Positions 1 through 11,509 of a DNA stretch of 64,000 bases are shown here, in pieces. The DNA is from Siphonodentalium dalli (Eukaryota; Mollusca; Scaphopoda; Gadilida; Siphonodentaliidae). The position numbers were made by a program, and so were the translations under genes. Below the pieces are notes generated by a model that did no database searches, was not told the DNA's origin, and saw only the letters and a list, made by a program, of their open reading frames with translations. Each line of letters starts with the position of its first letter. Position 1 is the first letter of the stretch. The stretch covers positions 182,344,796-182,408,795 of the forward strand of contig CP136068.1 of assembly GCA_032622095.1 (NCBI GenBank), given 5' to 3'.

Positions 1-391
1 GATAGCAGGAGGCAGAGAGAGAGAGAGAGAGATAGATAGAAGAGAGAGAGAGAGAGAGTGAGAGAGAGAGTGAGAAAGTAGAGGGGACAGAGTTTTCAAT
101 AATTTATTTGCTGCGTGATGAAAATTATGCTCGTAGTAATATGCATGCGTCAGGCTTCACGGGAGGGGGTCAATAACAATGGCCAATTCCTATTTCATTT
201 CAATGGGGTTCACTGCGAATATTGCTGTATTCTTCATGTAGAATCATTTCACGTATATACAGGATAGTGACAAGTAAGTAACTTACAAAATAATCGTTAT
301 CGGAAGACATTTAGTACTACATATATAATGGGGAACAGCGTGCTGCCGCATAACGCGGCCGGAATCCAAAGCAATTTGTTACCAATACAGA
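1..391 (-). repeat. LINE 3' region with GA-rich microsatellite
   Basis: Positions 1-80 are almost pure GA repeats, followed by sequence that closely resembles 43080-43270: both have the GA tract, then GAGAAAGTAGA, GTTTTCAATAATT, TTGCTGCGTGATGA-type and ATGCATGCGT blocks in the same order. Because it lies just beyond the stop of the minus-strand reverse transcriptase remnant at 392, it is best read as the 3' untranslated region of that retrotransposon family. The window edge cuts it. Confidence 0.55.
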
Positions 392-1500
392 TCATGGAAA
401 TCTTTTTGTTCTCATAATATATGTCTGTACTGCATTAAATATTTGTTTGTTTTCGCGAAGACTAAGCTCTCTTGACCCCCGCATTAGTGTATTCTCAGAT
501 AAGGCAACATTTGGTAGGGAGTCATATAGTTCTCTTCTGGGCTCTTGATAAAATGTACATTCAAAGAGATAGTGGTAAGTTGTCTCAAATTCCCCACATA
601 GACAGAAGGGGGAAATTGTTACATGGTTATCTGTCAGGTCACCACTTAGGTGGCTGCAGTTCAATCTTAACCGGGTATTGAGGATATGAGATTTACGACA
701 TTTACTATGATAAAAATAGGCAGGTGGACGTATATTGTCACTGTTCAGTTCCTTTTTGAAGTCTTCGATTGTACTGCTGCTCTTTGTAGTTTCTGACAGT
801 TTGTTCCATTCGGTAATTGCAGATGGTAAGAAAGAATCCATATAATAGTCATAATTAATATTCGAGGGTAGTCTTATATGTTCAAATCTGAAGTTATATC
901 TGGAATTATTTGCCTGAATTGGTCGTACATAATTTCTTAAAATTGATGGAGCAGTTCCTCGTATCATTTTAAAAAATTGGCACAGCTTGTGTTTTCTACG
1001 GCGTGAAGAGAGGAGTTCCCAGCCAGTCTCTGACAAAAGGCACGCGTTACTCGTACTGATGGTTGCACCTGTTACTATTCGGGCCATTTCATACTGAACC
1101 TTTTCAATGTCATCACTAAGATAATCAGGGCAGTTATCCCAAACAGGGGAGGCATATTCCAGTATTGGTCGGATAAATGTATAATGTATTTTTTCAAGCG
1201 TTACTCTGCTTAGCCTGTATCTGTGTTTACGTACTAGATTTACTCGACTCCATGCTTTGTCAAGCATAGATCTGATGTGGATACCCCAAGAGCCCATGTT
1301 GTCGAAAGTAAGTCCCAGATGTTTATGGCTGTCAACCTCAACAATTGTCGCGGTTCCCATGGTCAAATGTGGATGATATACTGGTGTTTCTTTCCTGGAG
1401 ATTAAGAGAGATTCCGTTTTCAGGGGATTGAATTTTACAAGCCATTCTGATGCCCAACACATGAGAGTTTCTCATTGTCGGTCAATGACCATGTGTAATT
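392..1500 (-). pseudogene. 5'-truncated non-LTR reverse transcriptase, C-terminal part
   Basis: A 356-codon open frame encodes the end of a non-LTR retrotransposon polymerase. It starts just after the catalytic core, in the region reading W-L-V-K-F-N-P-x-K-T-E, followed by the HLGLTFD block, the thumb region with FIRPILEYASPVWD, and a C-terminal Cys/His cluster (CLCGEFETTYHYLFEC). These blocks are typical of Jockey/CR1-type polymerases. No YADD box is found upstream. An in-frame stop lies four codons before the first Met, and the adjacent frame carries a plausible continuation (NEKL), so a frameshift sits near 1465. It is a dead 5'-truncated copy. The related 3' region continues to position 1. 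Confidence 0.8.
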
Positions 1501-1946
1501 AACTGAGACATGATTTACTCCTTTTATCCGACTCCTCTATCATGCCAACTTTCCACTATTGTTGGACATTCATTATTAAATTTTGCTGGACAAAGGGTGA
1601 CAAAATTAAATTAGCATGAAGGAATAACTATAATGGTAAACTTAGCCAACGGTCGATTTCATTTCACAATATGAGCTATCAATCACTTTCACATTTCCCA
1701 TATGTTGGTGACTTCAATTATCTGAATGGCTTGCCAGAAGGCAACATTTATAATGATGTAAATTATTGTTCTTCAAGTGCCCAAGCTGTCTCTTGTATTC
1801 AGCCCCCGGTGGCCTTATATGAACTATTCGGTCGCAAGCACCGTAGGAAATTAACGTAGGATCAATTACATTAGATAATTATCACTGTCTCACATTCCAA
1901 AATGTCGGTGAACTATAATAATACAATTGCTCTTTACGAATCGCAG
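1501..1946. other. no recognisable feature
   Basis: AT-rich sequence between the LINE remnant and the first galectin-like exon. No coding exon, RNA gene or clear repeat was recognised. An upstream exon of the galectin-like gene could be hidden here but none could be supported. Confidence 0.4.
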
Positions 1947-4900
1947 GTTGGCGTTTACAATTAAAGCAACAGATGGAGCCGATAGCGCATTGGCAATGTT
2001 CGTAGAGATCGGCAATAACCAGATCACATTTTCAAGTCGCAGGAACACAGTGTGGAATCATTTCCTGATCACCGATTCAACTGAACCATTCGCTGTTGGT
2101 AAGAATTTCACCATCGAAGCACGAGCCGACGCCAATATAATGCAGGTAAGTTGTCATTGAGAGTGAGTGTCGAAAAGCGGTGGTTCTTCGAGTTATTGGA
2201 ACTTACGATATCGGTGAATTTTCGACTGTTTACCCATTTATGGAACCCCAGACTGATTGCTGTCGTCTGCTTGGGTCCGTTTGAGTCTCCGTACGGTAGT
2301 TTTATTGTGGCCCCTTTATCATATATAAGATAATGCATGGCTTACACAACCAAGGTAACTATAATAATTGTTATGCCAATGCATTCATCCATTGGACGAC
2401 TCGCGTTTATAAGAGAATGCATCGGGATCATCGGCAACATTTCGGGAATCTCCAATCATAACAGGGTTAAACATATATTAATTCCTATGACGTATGCAAA
2501 GATACATGTCTGTCCTGTCTGCAAAATAACTGTGCGTATAATCATCTAAATTTATAAATTACCATCTTTGTGTTATCAAATGTTATTTGGCCCTCCGCGT
2601 ACGATCTAAATTATTTTCTAAATTAGTAAGACCAAAATATCAGGTTATGGTCAGGTTAATTCCATTTGTTCGTAGTTTCGGCCATTTTCCAAGATGCATC
2701 GATGTTACTAACAGTTGATCATGCGAACCATAATTTTGGCTAGAGTTTAATTATCATGGAAAGTGGTTATACCACAATTAACAGTTACTGTGCATTAAGT
2801 ACCATGTGGCGACGTTTTCACAATGCTATGATAATATGTTTTTCAATATAAGCGCATACATGTAGCATGTTTGTTTATATCGAAAGATAATCCCGCACTA
2901 TGCCACGATCAAATGCCATTTTATTAGATGATAAATCATCGAATATATATATCGATTGAAGAGGTCGCCACTATCCATGAAATGGTCTCCCTTTGTTAGT
3001 CGGACTTAAGCATGAGAACAACAGACAAACAATATAAACACTGCGCTGCAGTATTATACGCACTAGTAACTTATAGGCGTCTTATATGGTGTCTGAATAG
3101 TCCAATATAACCACAACACACTAATATAACAATGAAACAAATGTTTATCCTTGACTATATACTATAATTATATTCTTCATAGTTTGGTGACGGATACTTG
3201 TAGTTTGGTGTAATCAATATTTATTTCAAAAATCAAACTTATCACACAAACACAATACACATAGAAACATAACGATTTAGAAGCAGGATTGGACAACAAG
3301 CAACATGCTTTTTTAAAGTCCTCTCCTCGTGTAACAAATGTTACCTCAAGTGACAGAAATATTACTTGAGGTAAAGCAGACGGGATATATAGTTTTGTTT
3401 GATTGGAATGTATTTACATATTTGAGATTGAGATTTGGGTATACCATTGTTATGCGGGAGTTAAGGGTGAGTGTCGAACAAACGCTCTGACAACACGTCG
3501 AAAAGACAATTGGTGCTCAGTATGGCTGTGTGATTTTGGTTCGCGTTGTAAACACTATTCACATTTTATTATACCGGTGCCAACAGAAAGAAACCCTATT
3601 CATGGGCTCGTCGGTGTATCAACATATTGTCGACGAACTAAACAACACATTGCTCACATCAAAGATGATATGGCATATGCTCAGTTTTGCTCGCTTGAGA
3701 CAAATGTTGTACATGTAACAACACTGATCACTTTATATACAAGTGCAACAGCATGAAGCCAAGCGCGGGGCATGAGCTCGTCGCTGTAGCAACAATCCTT
3801 TATGTTGGCCGACTTTAACTAAACAAGAAGTTGCAACGTTTGTCTCACGCGAGCACACCATTGTTTCAAAACTGAACATATGACATATCACTCAAATGTC
3901 AGAAACGTGACAAGGTGAGAACAACTCATGTTTGATCCTCTCAAAGATTGCTTACTAGGAAATTGAAAAAAAGATTGCTTACTATATTAAAGATATTGTT
4001 CATCAGCTAAATATATTTATGTAGCGGAATTAGGTCCCGAAGAATACCGGTTATCCGGTTCGAGTGCACCGATGATGTGACGTCACTCCCGGCTACCCAA
4101 AACGACAGAACAGAACTGGACACCGACAAAACCACACCGATATTGGCTGACATGTTGAATTACTATTGATAATGACATCTAATGTATAGAATAAACTATG
4201 TTGAACAGTATACACAATCCCGGTATTACTTCAGTTCGATCTGTGTTTAGTCGGATTTTATTGGATAATTATATTGGTCAAGAAAGGGTGAGCCTAAATT
4301 TATTTGCGATACTAAGAGCCTTCAATTCAATTCAATTTTTTTTTTTTTTATAAATAAATTTTTATTCATTAACTCATGAATGAAATTGGACCCAAAACTC
4401 AGGCACAGCCTATTTTATTGGGTCCAAACAGAAAAATACAAAAAGTTGACAAACAAGGACACATGACAATTTAATGGTGTATATATCTTGTATCATGGAA
4501 ATTCCTAATAATCATTAAGTATGAAGTCACTAAATAGGATTAAATAAGACAGGGTTATCCTGAAAATACTGTTGATGGCAATGAGTAAGAGTTTAGAGTT
4601 TAAAATGATTCAATATTCAGATAAAGTTGTGATGATATAATACCATATAAATTTGAATATAAATTTGGATGATACGTCACATCCACATGTATCAATCTGC
4701 AAGTTAAACTTAAGCAGAAAAAGTGTACTGCAGTTGATATGTAATCACAGTCTCTCAGTAGATTCAAAGTAAATATGAAGTGCATTACATATTGTTGAAT
4801 TTGTATTAGGAACAACATGGGATGATCCAATTCAATTTATTGAACATACATTATACATTTGACTAAAATAACAAAAGAACAGGAATGAGTATACACAATA

Positions 4901-7900
4901 TGAAATATGAGCTAAAATACTTTTAAAATATAAAAGGAATAAAATTTGCATGTTCATCTTGATGTTGCATTATTTTATAATTGTATTGGGGAAAGGTGAT
5001 GTTCCGAAGCTTAAATAGTATCCTCAATGCAATGGCACGGTTCATACACACAAGTAACATTGTATTTAAGGAGTAAAATACATGTAGTTAGTATGATAGT
5101 TCATAACCGCCCAGCCAGGAGGTTTGTATATAACCGCCCAGCCAGGAGGTTCGTAACCGCCGAGCTGGGAGGTTCTGTGTAACGGATATAATGGCACGGT
5201 TCATACACAATAAAAATAAAAAAAGTTAAATTATCTTTTTAAGCATTAGTTAGCATGATAGTTCGTAACCGCGCAGCCAGGTTCGTACCCGCCCAGTCAT
5301 GTTAGTAACCACCCAGTCAGGAAGTTCGTAGCCGCCCAGCTGGGAGGTTCGGTGGGAGTTCGAAAATCGTTTAAATAATGGCTCTAAATTATCCAGAAAG
5401 AACAAAATCTCGGTATTTAAAAATAATATGTGGTTATTTGTTATTTTTGAACACACGGATGCACTCGGGTTGGTGTGAGAACGAAGAAATCGTTAACAAA
5501 CGTTGATAATAATATTTCTGAAGTGCGGTTCGACTTAACTGCGTCAACGCCGATAGCAAACCCTGTGTACCCTTCAGCCCATTTTTAAAAACATATGTAG
5601 GCCTACACTTCAGCACATTTTTAGGTGAGAGTGACCCCTTTGCGCTATAGTACAGTATGTAGGTACTACATATGGTTCCACGTCATCGCCTTTTCACATA
5701 TATAATTTTGAGGGCTGCTTTCTGGCATATAGTTATCATCAAGTTCATCAGTTTGTACAAAGAAATAGTTGTAGAATATCCAGACAAAGTAGCTCGATAT
5801 TGTTTACATTAATTAGGAGAGGAACCGAGCTCTCGGCATGAACGTTGGAACGCCGATAGCTCGATAACACGCACACATAACAACCTCGCATCATCACTGA
5901 CATGTATATCATGTTTACTATAATCATAAGTGTTTCACCATAGTATTGAAGTTGGTTGCCTTCACATTTGAGCGGAAACTGATATCGAATTGTTTGGTTT
6001 GAAACATTCGGAAAATCCTCCTGTCGTGATCAAGTTCATCATCTTGTTGAATTAAAAAACAATGAAATATATATATTGTGGCTTCAGTCGTACATACATA
6101 TCGGTTATATCAAAATATATTAAAAGATTGTACTCACATTCTATGTCAGGCTGAATTTGTCATCCTATTGTAAAAACAAAATGCAATTTGCGAAACGCAT
6201 GATCACGAGCGGTATCCCATCAAATGGTAGGTGAGGTCCCGGTGAGGGGAAACAAAAATAACATAATGTTGCTAAGGGTCCAAGTAAGGAAAACTATTTT
6301 AAATGGCAATTTATCCTGGTTGACCCAACATCTCATATGTTGGCACTTTTAAGTGTTAACCGTACTCATGATTGTTAAGCCTATGGTTGTTGAACCTGTT
6401 GGAGTACCCCTTGTAGTACACATAGAAGCCCAAGGCTAAACAGTACTGAATCGATCGATTTATCATTGATCTATTTGAAGGCGTTAAAAGGTAGTAATCA
6501 ATTTCGAAGGCTACTCTTGTCATCAAAAATAAATCAGAATAGCTGAATTTAGTGTCGATTTGATTTTGCTTCTTCAATAAATGGCCGATCCTTCGGCGAC
6601 CTATCCATTACTGTTCCGTATTTCTGAGCAACCATATCAACTATACTACCGGAAGTCATGTGATCTTTTCGCGAAAAAGTTTTACCTTCACGGTATACTG
6701 TAATATATGTTGACGTCACAAGTACGCACGCCCGCCTGTTACCTATACCCGACCAGCAGGATCATTATTATAAAAACCCTGAGACAGAACATGCCGCCGC
6801 CATCTATAGGTGCGAATCCAAGCGATGTATTTTACATAATTTAGCTTAGTTGAATGTGCGACGCATTCGATGTGAGAAAAGCTGTCCATGTCGTTCGTGA
6901 AGATCTATGCCGTATTTGTATTTATTTGTTTTGTGAATACTCCGGTGTATAAGGAATTTTAAAACATGAACATATAACACACACATGTTTGATTCACTCT
7001 GTCTGTGTTAAACTCCGATGATATTGGCTGATGTATAGCACCACCTGTCCGCGATAGTTCTAAGATGCGAGAGTTGAAGTATAGTTGATCTTCAATTGGA
7101 CAATATTCGCCTTTATTACGCCACATGTTGTGTAAGTTATTTCGGAGATTTTGATATTCTGTGGTCGACTGGGCTAATGAATTGTAGGAGATTGTTGTAC
7201 CCTACTCAATCGTACCGATAGAATCACGTAGATGCTGAAATTGTAAAGTAAACGCCACCAGTGTATAATATGTTGTTGAAAATATGACTCAATCGTATCG
7301 AATTGTAAACTTAAAGTCACCGGTGTAATAATGTTGTTGAAAATATAAATAATCTGATAGCCTGAAAATAATGTATAACCCATTGGGAGCCCCTAGTGTA
7401 GTGAAGTGAATAATGGGTAATTTTAATTGGAGTGCGCATGCCTGTTCTGTTGGAGTAACCACTATCTTTTATGTTCTGGTCATCAAGTCAAAATTGTATC
7501 GTATACACAATGTGTTTGTACCGATGGATGTAACGTGACTCGACTCGTTTTCGTGGTCATATAGGCCCTATATATAACCTATGATCACGAAAACGAGCAG
7601 AGTCGCGATATATGATATAATTCCAGGAATCGTACATTCACTTTCCATAGTATAGATTCTCTGAATATGCCGCGGAATTCACAAAATTGTAGGTTACTTT
7701 CATTTTCAATAGGATTTTCCGAATTTCCACTTTCACTTTTCACTTTTACCACGTAAAGCGACCTTATAGTTGACACAGATATATGTCATGCTGGCTGAGT
7801 CCATGACAAATAGTTTATGTAGCATTACTTCTTTCATTTAATTAAAGCTCACCTCGTTAAAACGCATGTCAATCATATTTGATTAAAATTGCATTGTGTG

Positions 7901-9433
7901 CGACGATTTTCAGTAGGGCCATATTTGCGGAGGTCACTTTGCGGAAGTCCTCGAATTCGCGGAGATCCCCTAAAATGGGCGATATATGTAGATTTTAACG
8001 AGGGAACGGGTGCGTATATGTCAATTGATACCTAGTTTAAACAAATAACGACACGATCATCATAATAGAGGTCTGTTCTATCAATTATATATGCGACGAG
8101 TTCACTTGGTGCAAATCAAAAGTCGATAAATATTCTCGTGTGCCAGAAGGACTCCTTAAAGTTGTAAATAAGATGAATATGTATTAGATGTTATTTAAGA
8201 AGTCAATCAAATAATATTATTCATTAGTTAGCGCCTATATTAGCGCTAACTAATGAATAATATTTTATATTATAATTATATTATAATTTATATTTATGGC
8301 TAATAATATGATCTTGGTGGCGTTACCATTTCTGACTATGGTTTTCTTGTCACATTCTGGGGAAAAGACTGTGTTCATACAGACGTGATCAATTAATTAA
8401 TGCATACGAAACACACAGAACGCCTCTAAGCCACATGCTGAGCTAGACCCGTTCCTTCACAACAGAACATTTGAATCCAGGTCAATATTAATTTTGTTAT
8501 GAATTTTTATTGGAAATTATGGTGTGAAGACATGGAATCAATTTGGTCTGTGTCGAGTAAGGGACGGAGTCAGCATAGGGGGTCCAAATGGGTCTCGACG
8601 AGTCGCTGATTACAAATATGCAAACGGTTCCCATTTAAATGCCCTTAAACATTGCATGATACTTGGAGTAAAGTGCCCCGTGTCTCTATCTCCTCAGAAA
8701 CTAAAGAATCCAGGTATATAATTGGTGTGTTGTTCTATTGTGAATGATGGTATCAGGACTTTGTCGAATAAGGGGCGGAATCAGGGGAGGGGTCCAAATG
8801 GGTCCAAATTGTGATTCGATTTTCACCAAACTCGGAATATAAGCCCTCGATTAGTAATTGATTACAAATTTGAAAACATTTCTCCGGTCGCTTTTTAAAC
8901 ACCATATTTACGGGCCTTCAAACATTTTAAGGTTTTGGCGAGGGTGTCTTGCGCCCATATCTCATCCGAAACTGACGCATCTAGGTATATTTATTGGAAA
9001 TGATGGCACGAACAATTGGGACCATTTAGTCATTGTCGAATAAAGGAAGTGTTTCACTAAACTCAGAACGTACAGTCCCAATTGGTATCTGATTACAAAT
9101 TATGAAACGATTAAAATTTTCGACCGAATGGTAGACTGACAATCTGAAATATGCAAGTTTCCAAATTTCTCGCCGGGAATTTGAAATCTAGTTTAAATTA
9201 TATTTTGTAACTATATAATCGATAGAACATACCATGGAATGGCAATTCACACATTAAACTGTGGTTTAAGACTTGGTAACGCACTTTAAATTTCATTCCA
9301 GCTCTACACTGACGGAATCCTGCTGATGAACGAAACCCACAACCTCACACCATTCACCAAGGCCAACGTTGTCCATATTTACAAAGCAGATGCATTCGGA
9401 AAACCTCTCATATTCGACATCACGTGCCTGTAG
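1947..9433 (+). CDS. galectin-like lectin, two 3' exons (5' end not found)
   Basis: Exon A is 1947-2145 (acceptor TCGCAG, donor CAG/GTAAGT) and exon B is 9302-9433 (acceptor CATTCCAG, stop TAG). They join in phase 0 across a 7.15-kb intron and give about 109 residues. The joined product follows the galectin beta-sandwich pattern: a strand FTIKA, the NNQITFSSRR strand, an invariant-looking W (TVWNHF), the PFAVGKNFTIEA strand typical of galectin S-strands, then LYTDGILLM in place of the usual VNG-loop. The canonical sugar ligands (H-x-N-x-R, V-x-N and W-x-x-E-x-R) are mostly absent, so classic beta-galactoside binding is doubtful. Exon A begins in phase 2, so at least one upstream exon with the start codon is missing. 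The fold assignment is by eye and another jelly-roll lectin remains possible. Confidence 0.6.
2374..2435. repeat. decayed copy of the shared MITE hairpin module
   Basis: GCCAATGCATTC ... ATAAGAGAATGCAT is a degraded version of the palindrome found intact in the MITEs at 16387-16786 and 44531-44930. No TTAA-flanked ends are recognisable around it, so only the hairpin remnant is called. Confidence 0.45.
3205..3345 (-). mobile_element. LINE 3'-end-like fragment
   Basis: Sequence from TTTGGTGTAATC to AGTCCTCTCCTCG resembles the block 42815-42950 (TTTGGTGTAAAC ... GGATCAGACAACAAGC ... GTCTTCTCCTC) at the 3' end of another retrotransposon copy. It lies in the galectin-like intron. Only a short fragment can be supported. 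Confidence 0.4.
4334..4450 (-). mobile_element. poly(A)-tailed retrotransposon 3' end
   Basis: A run of about 14 T residues (4338 onward) followed by TTTTTATTCATTAA reads, on the minus strand, as an AATAAA-containing 3' end with a poly(A) tail. This is the usual signature of a LINE or SINE insertion on the minus strand. The internal palindromic GGGTCCAA/TTGGACCC motifs follow. No coding remnant was recognised next to it. Confidence 0.5.
5098..5352. repeat. ~22-bp GC-rich minisatellite, two clusters
   Basis: Repeated units of the form GTTCGTAACCGCCCAGCCAGG occur three times at 5098-5175 and about four times at 5258-5352, separated by a unique stretch that repeats ATGGCACGGTTCATACACA (also present near 5034). 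The units are much richer in GC than their surroundings. They lie in the intron of the galectin-like gene. Confidence 0.75.
7537..7604. repeat. imperfect hairpin
   Basis: GACTCGACTCGTTTTCGTGG is followed, after about 20 bases, by its near reverse complement ending CGAAAACGAGCAGAGTC. The arms are about 24 bases with a few mismatches. It is intronic; function unknown. Confidence 0.6.
8213..8264. repeat. perfect 22-bp-arm hairpin
   Basis: Left arm 8213-8234 and right arm 8243-8264 are exact reverse complements (core TTCATTAGTTAGCGC) with an 8-base loop CTATATTA. It may be a MITE relic; no target duplication was recognised. Confidence 0.8.
8527..9120 (+). repeat. three degenerate tandem copies, ~250 bp unit
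   Basis: The blocks 'GTCGAGTAAGG..GG GTCAG', 'GTCCAAATGGGTC', 'CTGATTACAAAT', 'TTTAAA..CC' and 'CTCATC/CTCCTC..GAAACT' recur in order around 8527-8715, 8755-8985 and 9010-9120, each with strong divergence. They sit in the 3' part of the galectin-like intron. Confidence 0.55.
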
Positions 9434-9504
9434 GCGAACGTGTGAGACACGGAGGAGAAGAAGCTCTTTGAAAGCTGACATAAACAATTTCATACCGGGA
9501 GTCG

Positions 9505-9600
9505 CATCATTCTACAAAACTAACATCTGCCACATCTGAAATATCCGGAAAACCTCTGACATCTCACATCATATTCCTGTCGGCGAAAGTGTGAGGAACT
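9505..9600 (+). pseudogene. degenerate partial copy of galectin-like exon B
   Basis: The string ACAAAACTAACATCTGCCACAT ... GGAAAACCTCT ... TCACATCATATTCCTGTCGGCGAA resembles the end of exon B and the bases just after its stop (GGCCAACGTTGTCCATAT ... GGAAAACCTCTCATATTC ... CCTGTAGGCGAA). It carries stops and lacks the first half of the exon. Confidence 0.45.
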
Positions 9601-9800
9601 GCGGAGACATTGCATAATACACCTCGCTGTTCATCTGCACAGACAATGACACTGTTTTTATCAGGAAGCCCTACTCCTTTGTGGTGGATTATCTGCCCAC
9701 AGCGAGGGATGTGCTCTCCTTTGAGACAGTTGTTTTCCATCAACCCTCCACTAATGCTGAATATGTAACTCGCACCAGTTGCATGTGATGACGTTACCTA

Positions 9801-10285
9801 GGTTACTGAAATTTCGATAAAGTTACCCAGGTTGGAGATAATTGTGATAAAGTTACCATGGTTAATATAATGTCATGTTTAGCAACACATCATTTACATT
9901 TCATTCCAGCTCTACACTGACGGCATCATGCTGATGAACGAAACTCGCAGTTTCACACATTCTCCAAGGCTAACATTTGCCACATATTCGCTGCCGAAAA
10001 ACACGGAAAACCTCTCATAGTCAGTGGTGAATCATGGGGATAATTCTGATAAGTTAATCAAATGTCAAAAAAATATTAAAAATTTCCGATAAAAATGAAC
10101 ACCTCCTTAGCAATAGTTCATATTTTATGTTTAATGACCGAAAGTTGTTACTTGCAAAAACAGAGCAGTATTTACCTCAGTTATGCACTTTTAAATCGCG
10201 TTCATATTGTGAGATTTGCTTAACCTGGATAACATTATCAAAATTATCTCCAACCTGGGCAAATTTATCACAATTTCGAGAACCT
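9801..10285. repeat. imperfect inverted repeat flanking the exon B duplicate
   Basis: 9801-9864 and 10220-10285 are near reverse complements of each other, sharing CCCAGGTTGGAGATAATT and GATAAAGTTACC-type blocks. The pair encloses the duplicated exon at 9900-10020, suggesting it belongs to the duplicated or rearranged segment. About 350 bases separate the arms. Confidence 0.6.
9900..10020 (+). pseudogene. duplicated galectin-like exon B with frameshift
   Basis: The acceptor context CATTTCATTCCAG and the following CTCTACACTGACGGCATC are nearly identical to 9289-9320, so this is a copy of the terminal exon, intron border included. A one-base deletion near 9947 (ACACATTCTCC against ACACCATTCACC) breaks the frame before the conserved end. 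It could only be an alternative last exon if spliced with an altered C-terminus; decay is more likely. Confidence 0.7.
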
Positions 10286-10319
10286 GAGTCCAACTAACTT
10301 TATCTTCGTCAATAGCGTC

Positions 10320-11505
10320 ATATTAGTATAATATTCACATGACCGTTTGGTCGATCTAATTGAATCCGCGAACATGGTCAGGTATGTAGGGACGTCACGA
10401 TATTGGGGTGTCTACCCCCAACATTGGTCAAATATGTGATTATATATGGTCCACCATTCGTTGAAATTATAAGAAAACATATACGTTGTGTTTTTTTCTA
10501 ATTGTTTAACATTTCAACCAGTATTTAGTGCGACGTTGTCGACCAACAACGATCATATTCTGGTTTCATGTAAATGCTTGAACTGAAATCGCTTTCCGTT
10601 ATCAGACGGGAGCTGATGGTCTGGAATTATATAACATGTGTAAACTTGAGATAACATGAACCCAAGATAGTTCAAATGGAATATCGCTAACATGGACATT
10701 TGGTCTGTTCATGTAGGGGTGCCGTCGGATATACCATGTGGACACAATATATGAACTTGTGTTGATTCGCGATCTGTTCTATGGTTCTAAGGCATACAAT
10801 GAGTTTAGCTATTATTCGGTCAACATACGGACTGAAGGTACCAACACTGAATCTTTTAATTGTTTTTCGTAATAAAGAGCTCATGTTACCTTGTTTGAGG
10901 GATTAATATTCATGTATTGTAGGTATCACCAACACATCATGATTTAGTATCGATTCCATCACTAAAACAGTCTTATATCAGCGCCATTGTTGATATTTAA
11001 TTGTGATTACTCATTAATTGACGAAGTTATGACGACTCAAACATAGCTATGATGAAATAAAAGCTTGATTTAGTAAAATATTGACGTTGCTTGTTTTTGT
11101 TACACAATTGAATTCAGGTCCCTCACAACTCAGTCAACTGTCATTATGATGATTGATTATGGGCGGATTCGCCCCTCAAAATATAGTCAACCTTAACATT
11201 AAAATAACATGGACGAGATGTGACCAAAACAGAACACAGGCGCTGGTATGTGTTTAATATATATTTATATTTAATTTGTTCTGGTTCGGACATTGGACAA
11301 CGCTATTTTCAACATCCTGTCACACTTAACAATCTCAACATTAATTGGTCCTTAGGCAATTTAGAAACAACTTTTCGAGACTTAGACTTAGACAGTTCAA
11401 GTACACAGTTCAAGTACACAGGTTTTGGCTGGTAAATTGTGTCCCATACTATGTGTAATGTTAGCAATGAACAGTGCTATATCATAATATCCAGTCTGGT
11501 TTGTA
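10320..11505. other. no recognisable feature
   Basis: AT-rich intergenic sequence. No conserved coding block, RNA gene or tandem repeat was recognised on either strand. If the LINE at 11510-15030 were full length, its reverse transcriptase should lie here on the minus strand, but none was seen. Confidence 0.4.
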
Positions 11506-11509
11506 AGTC

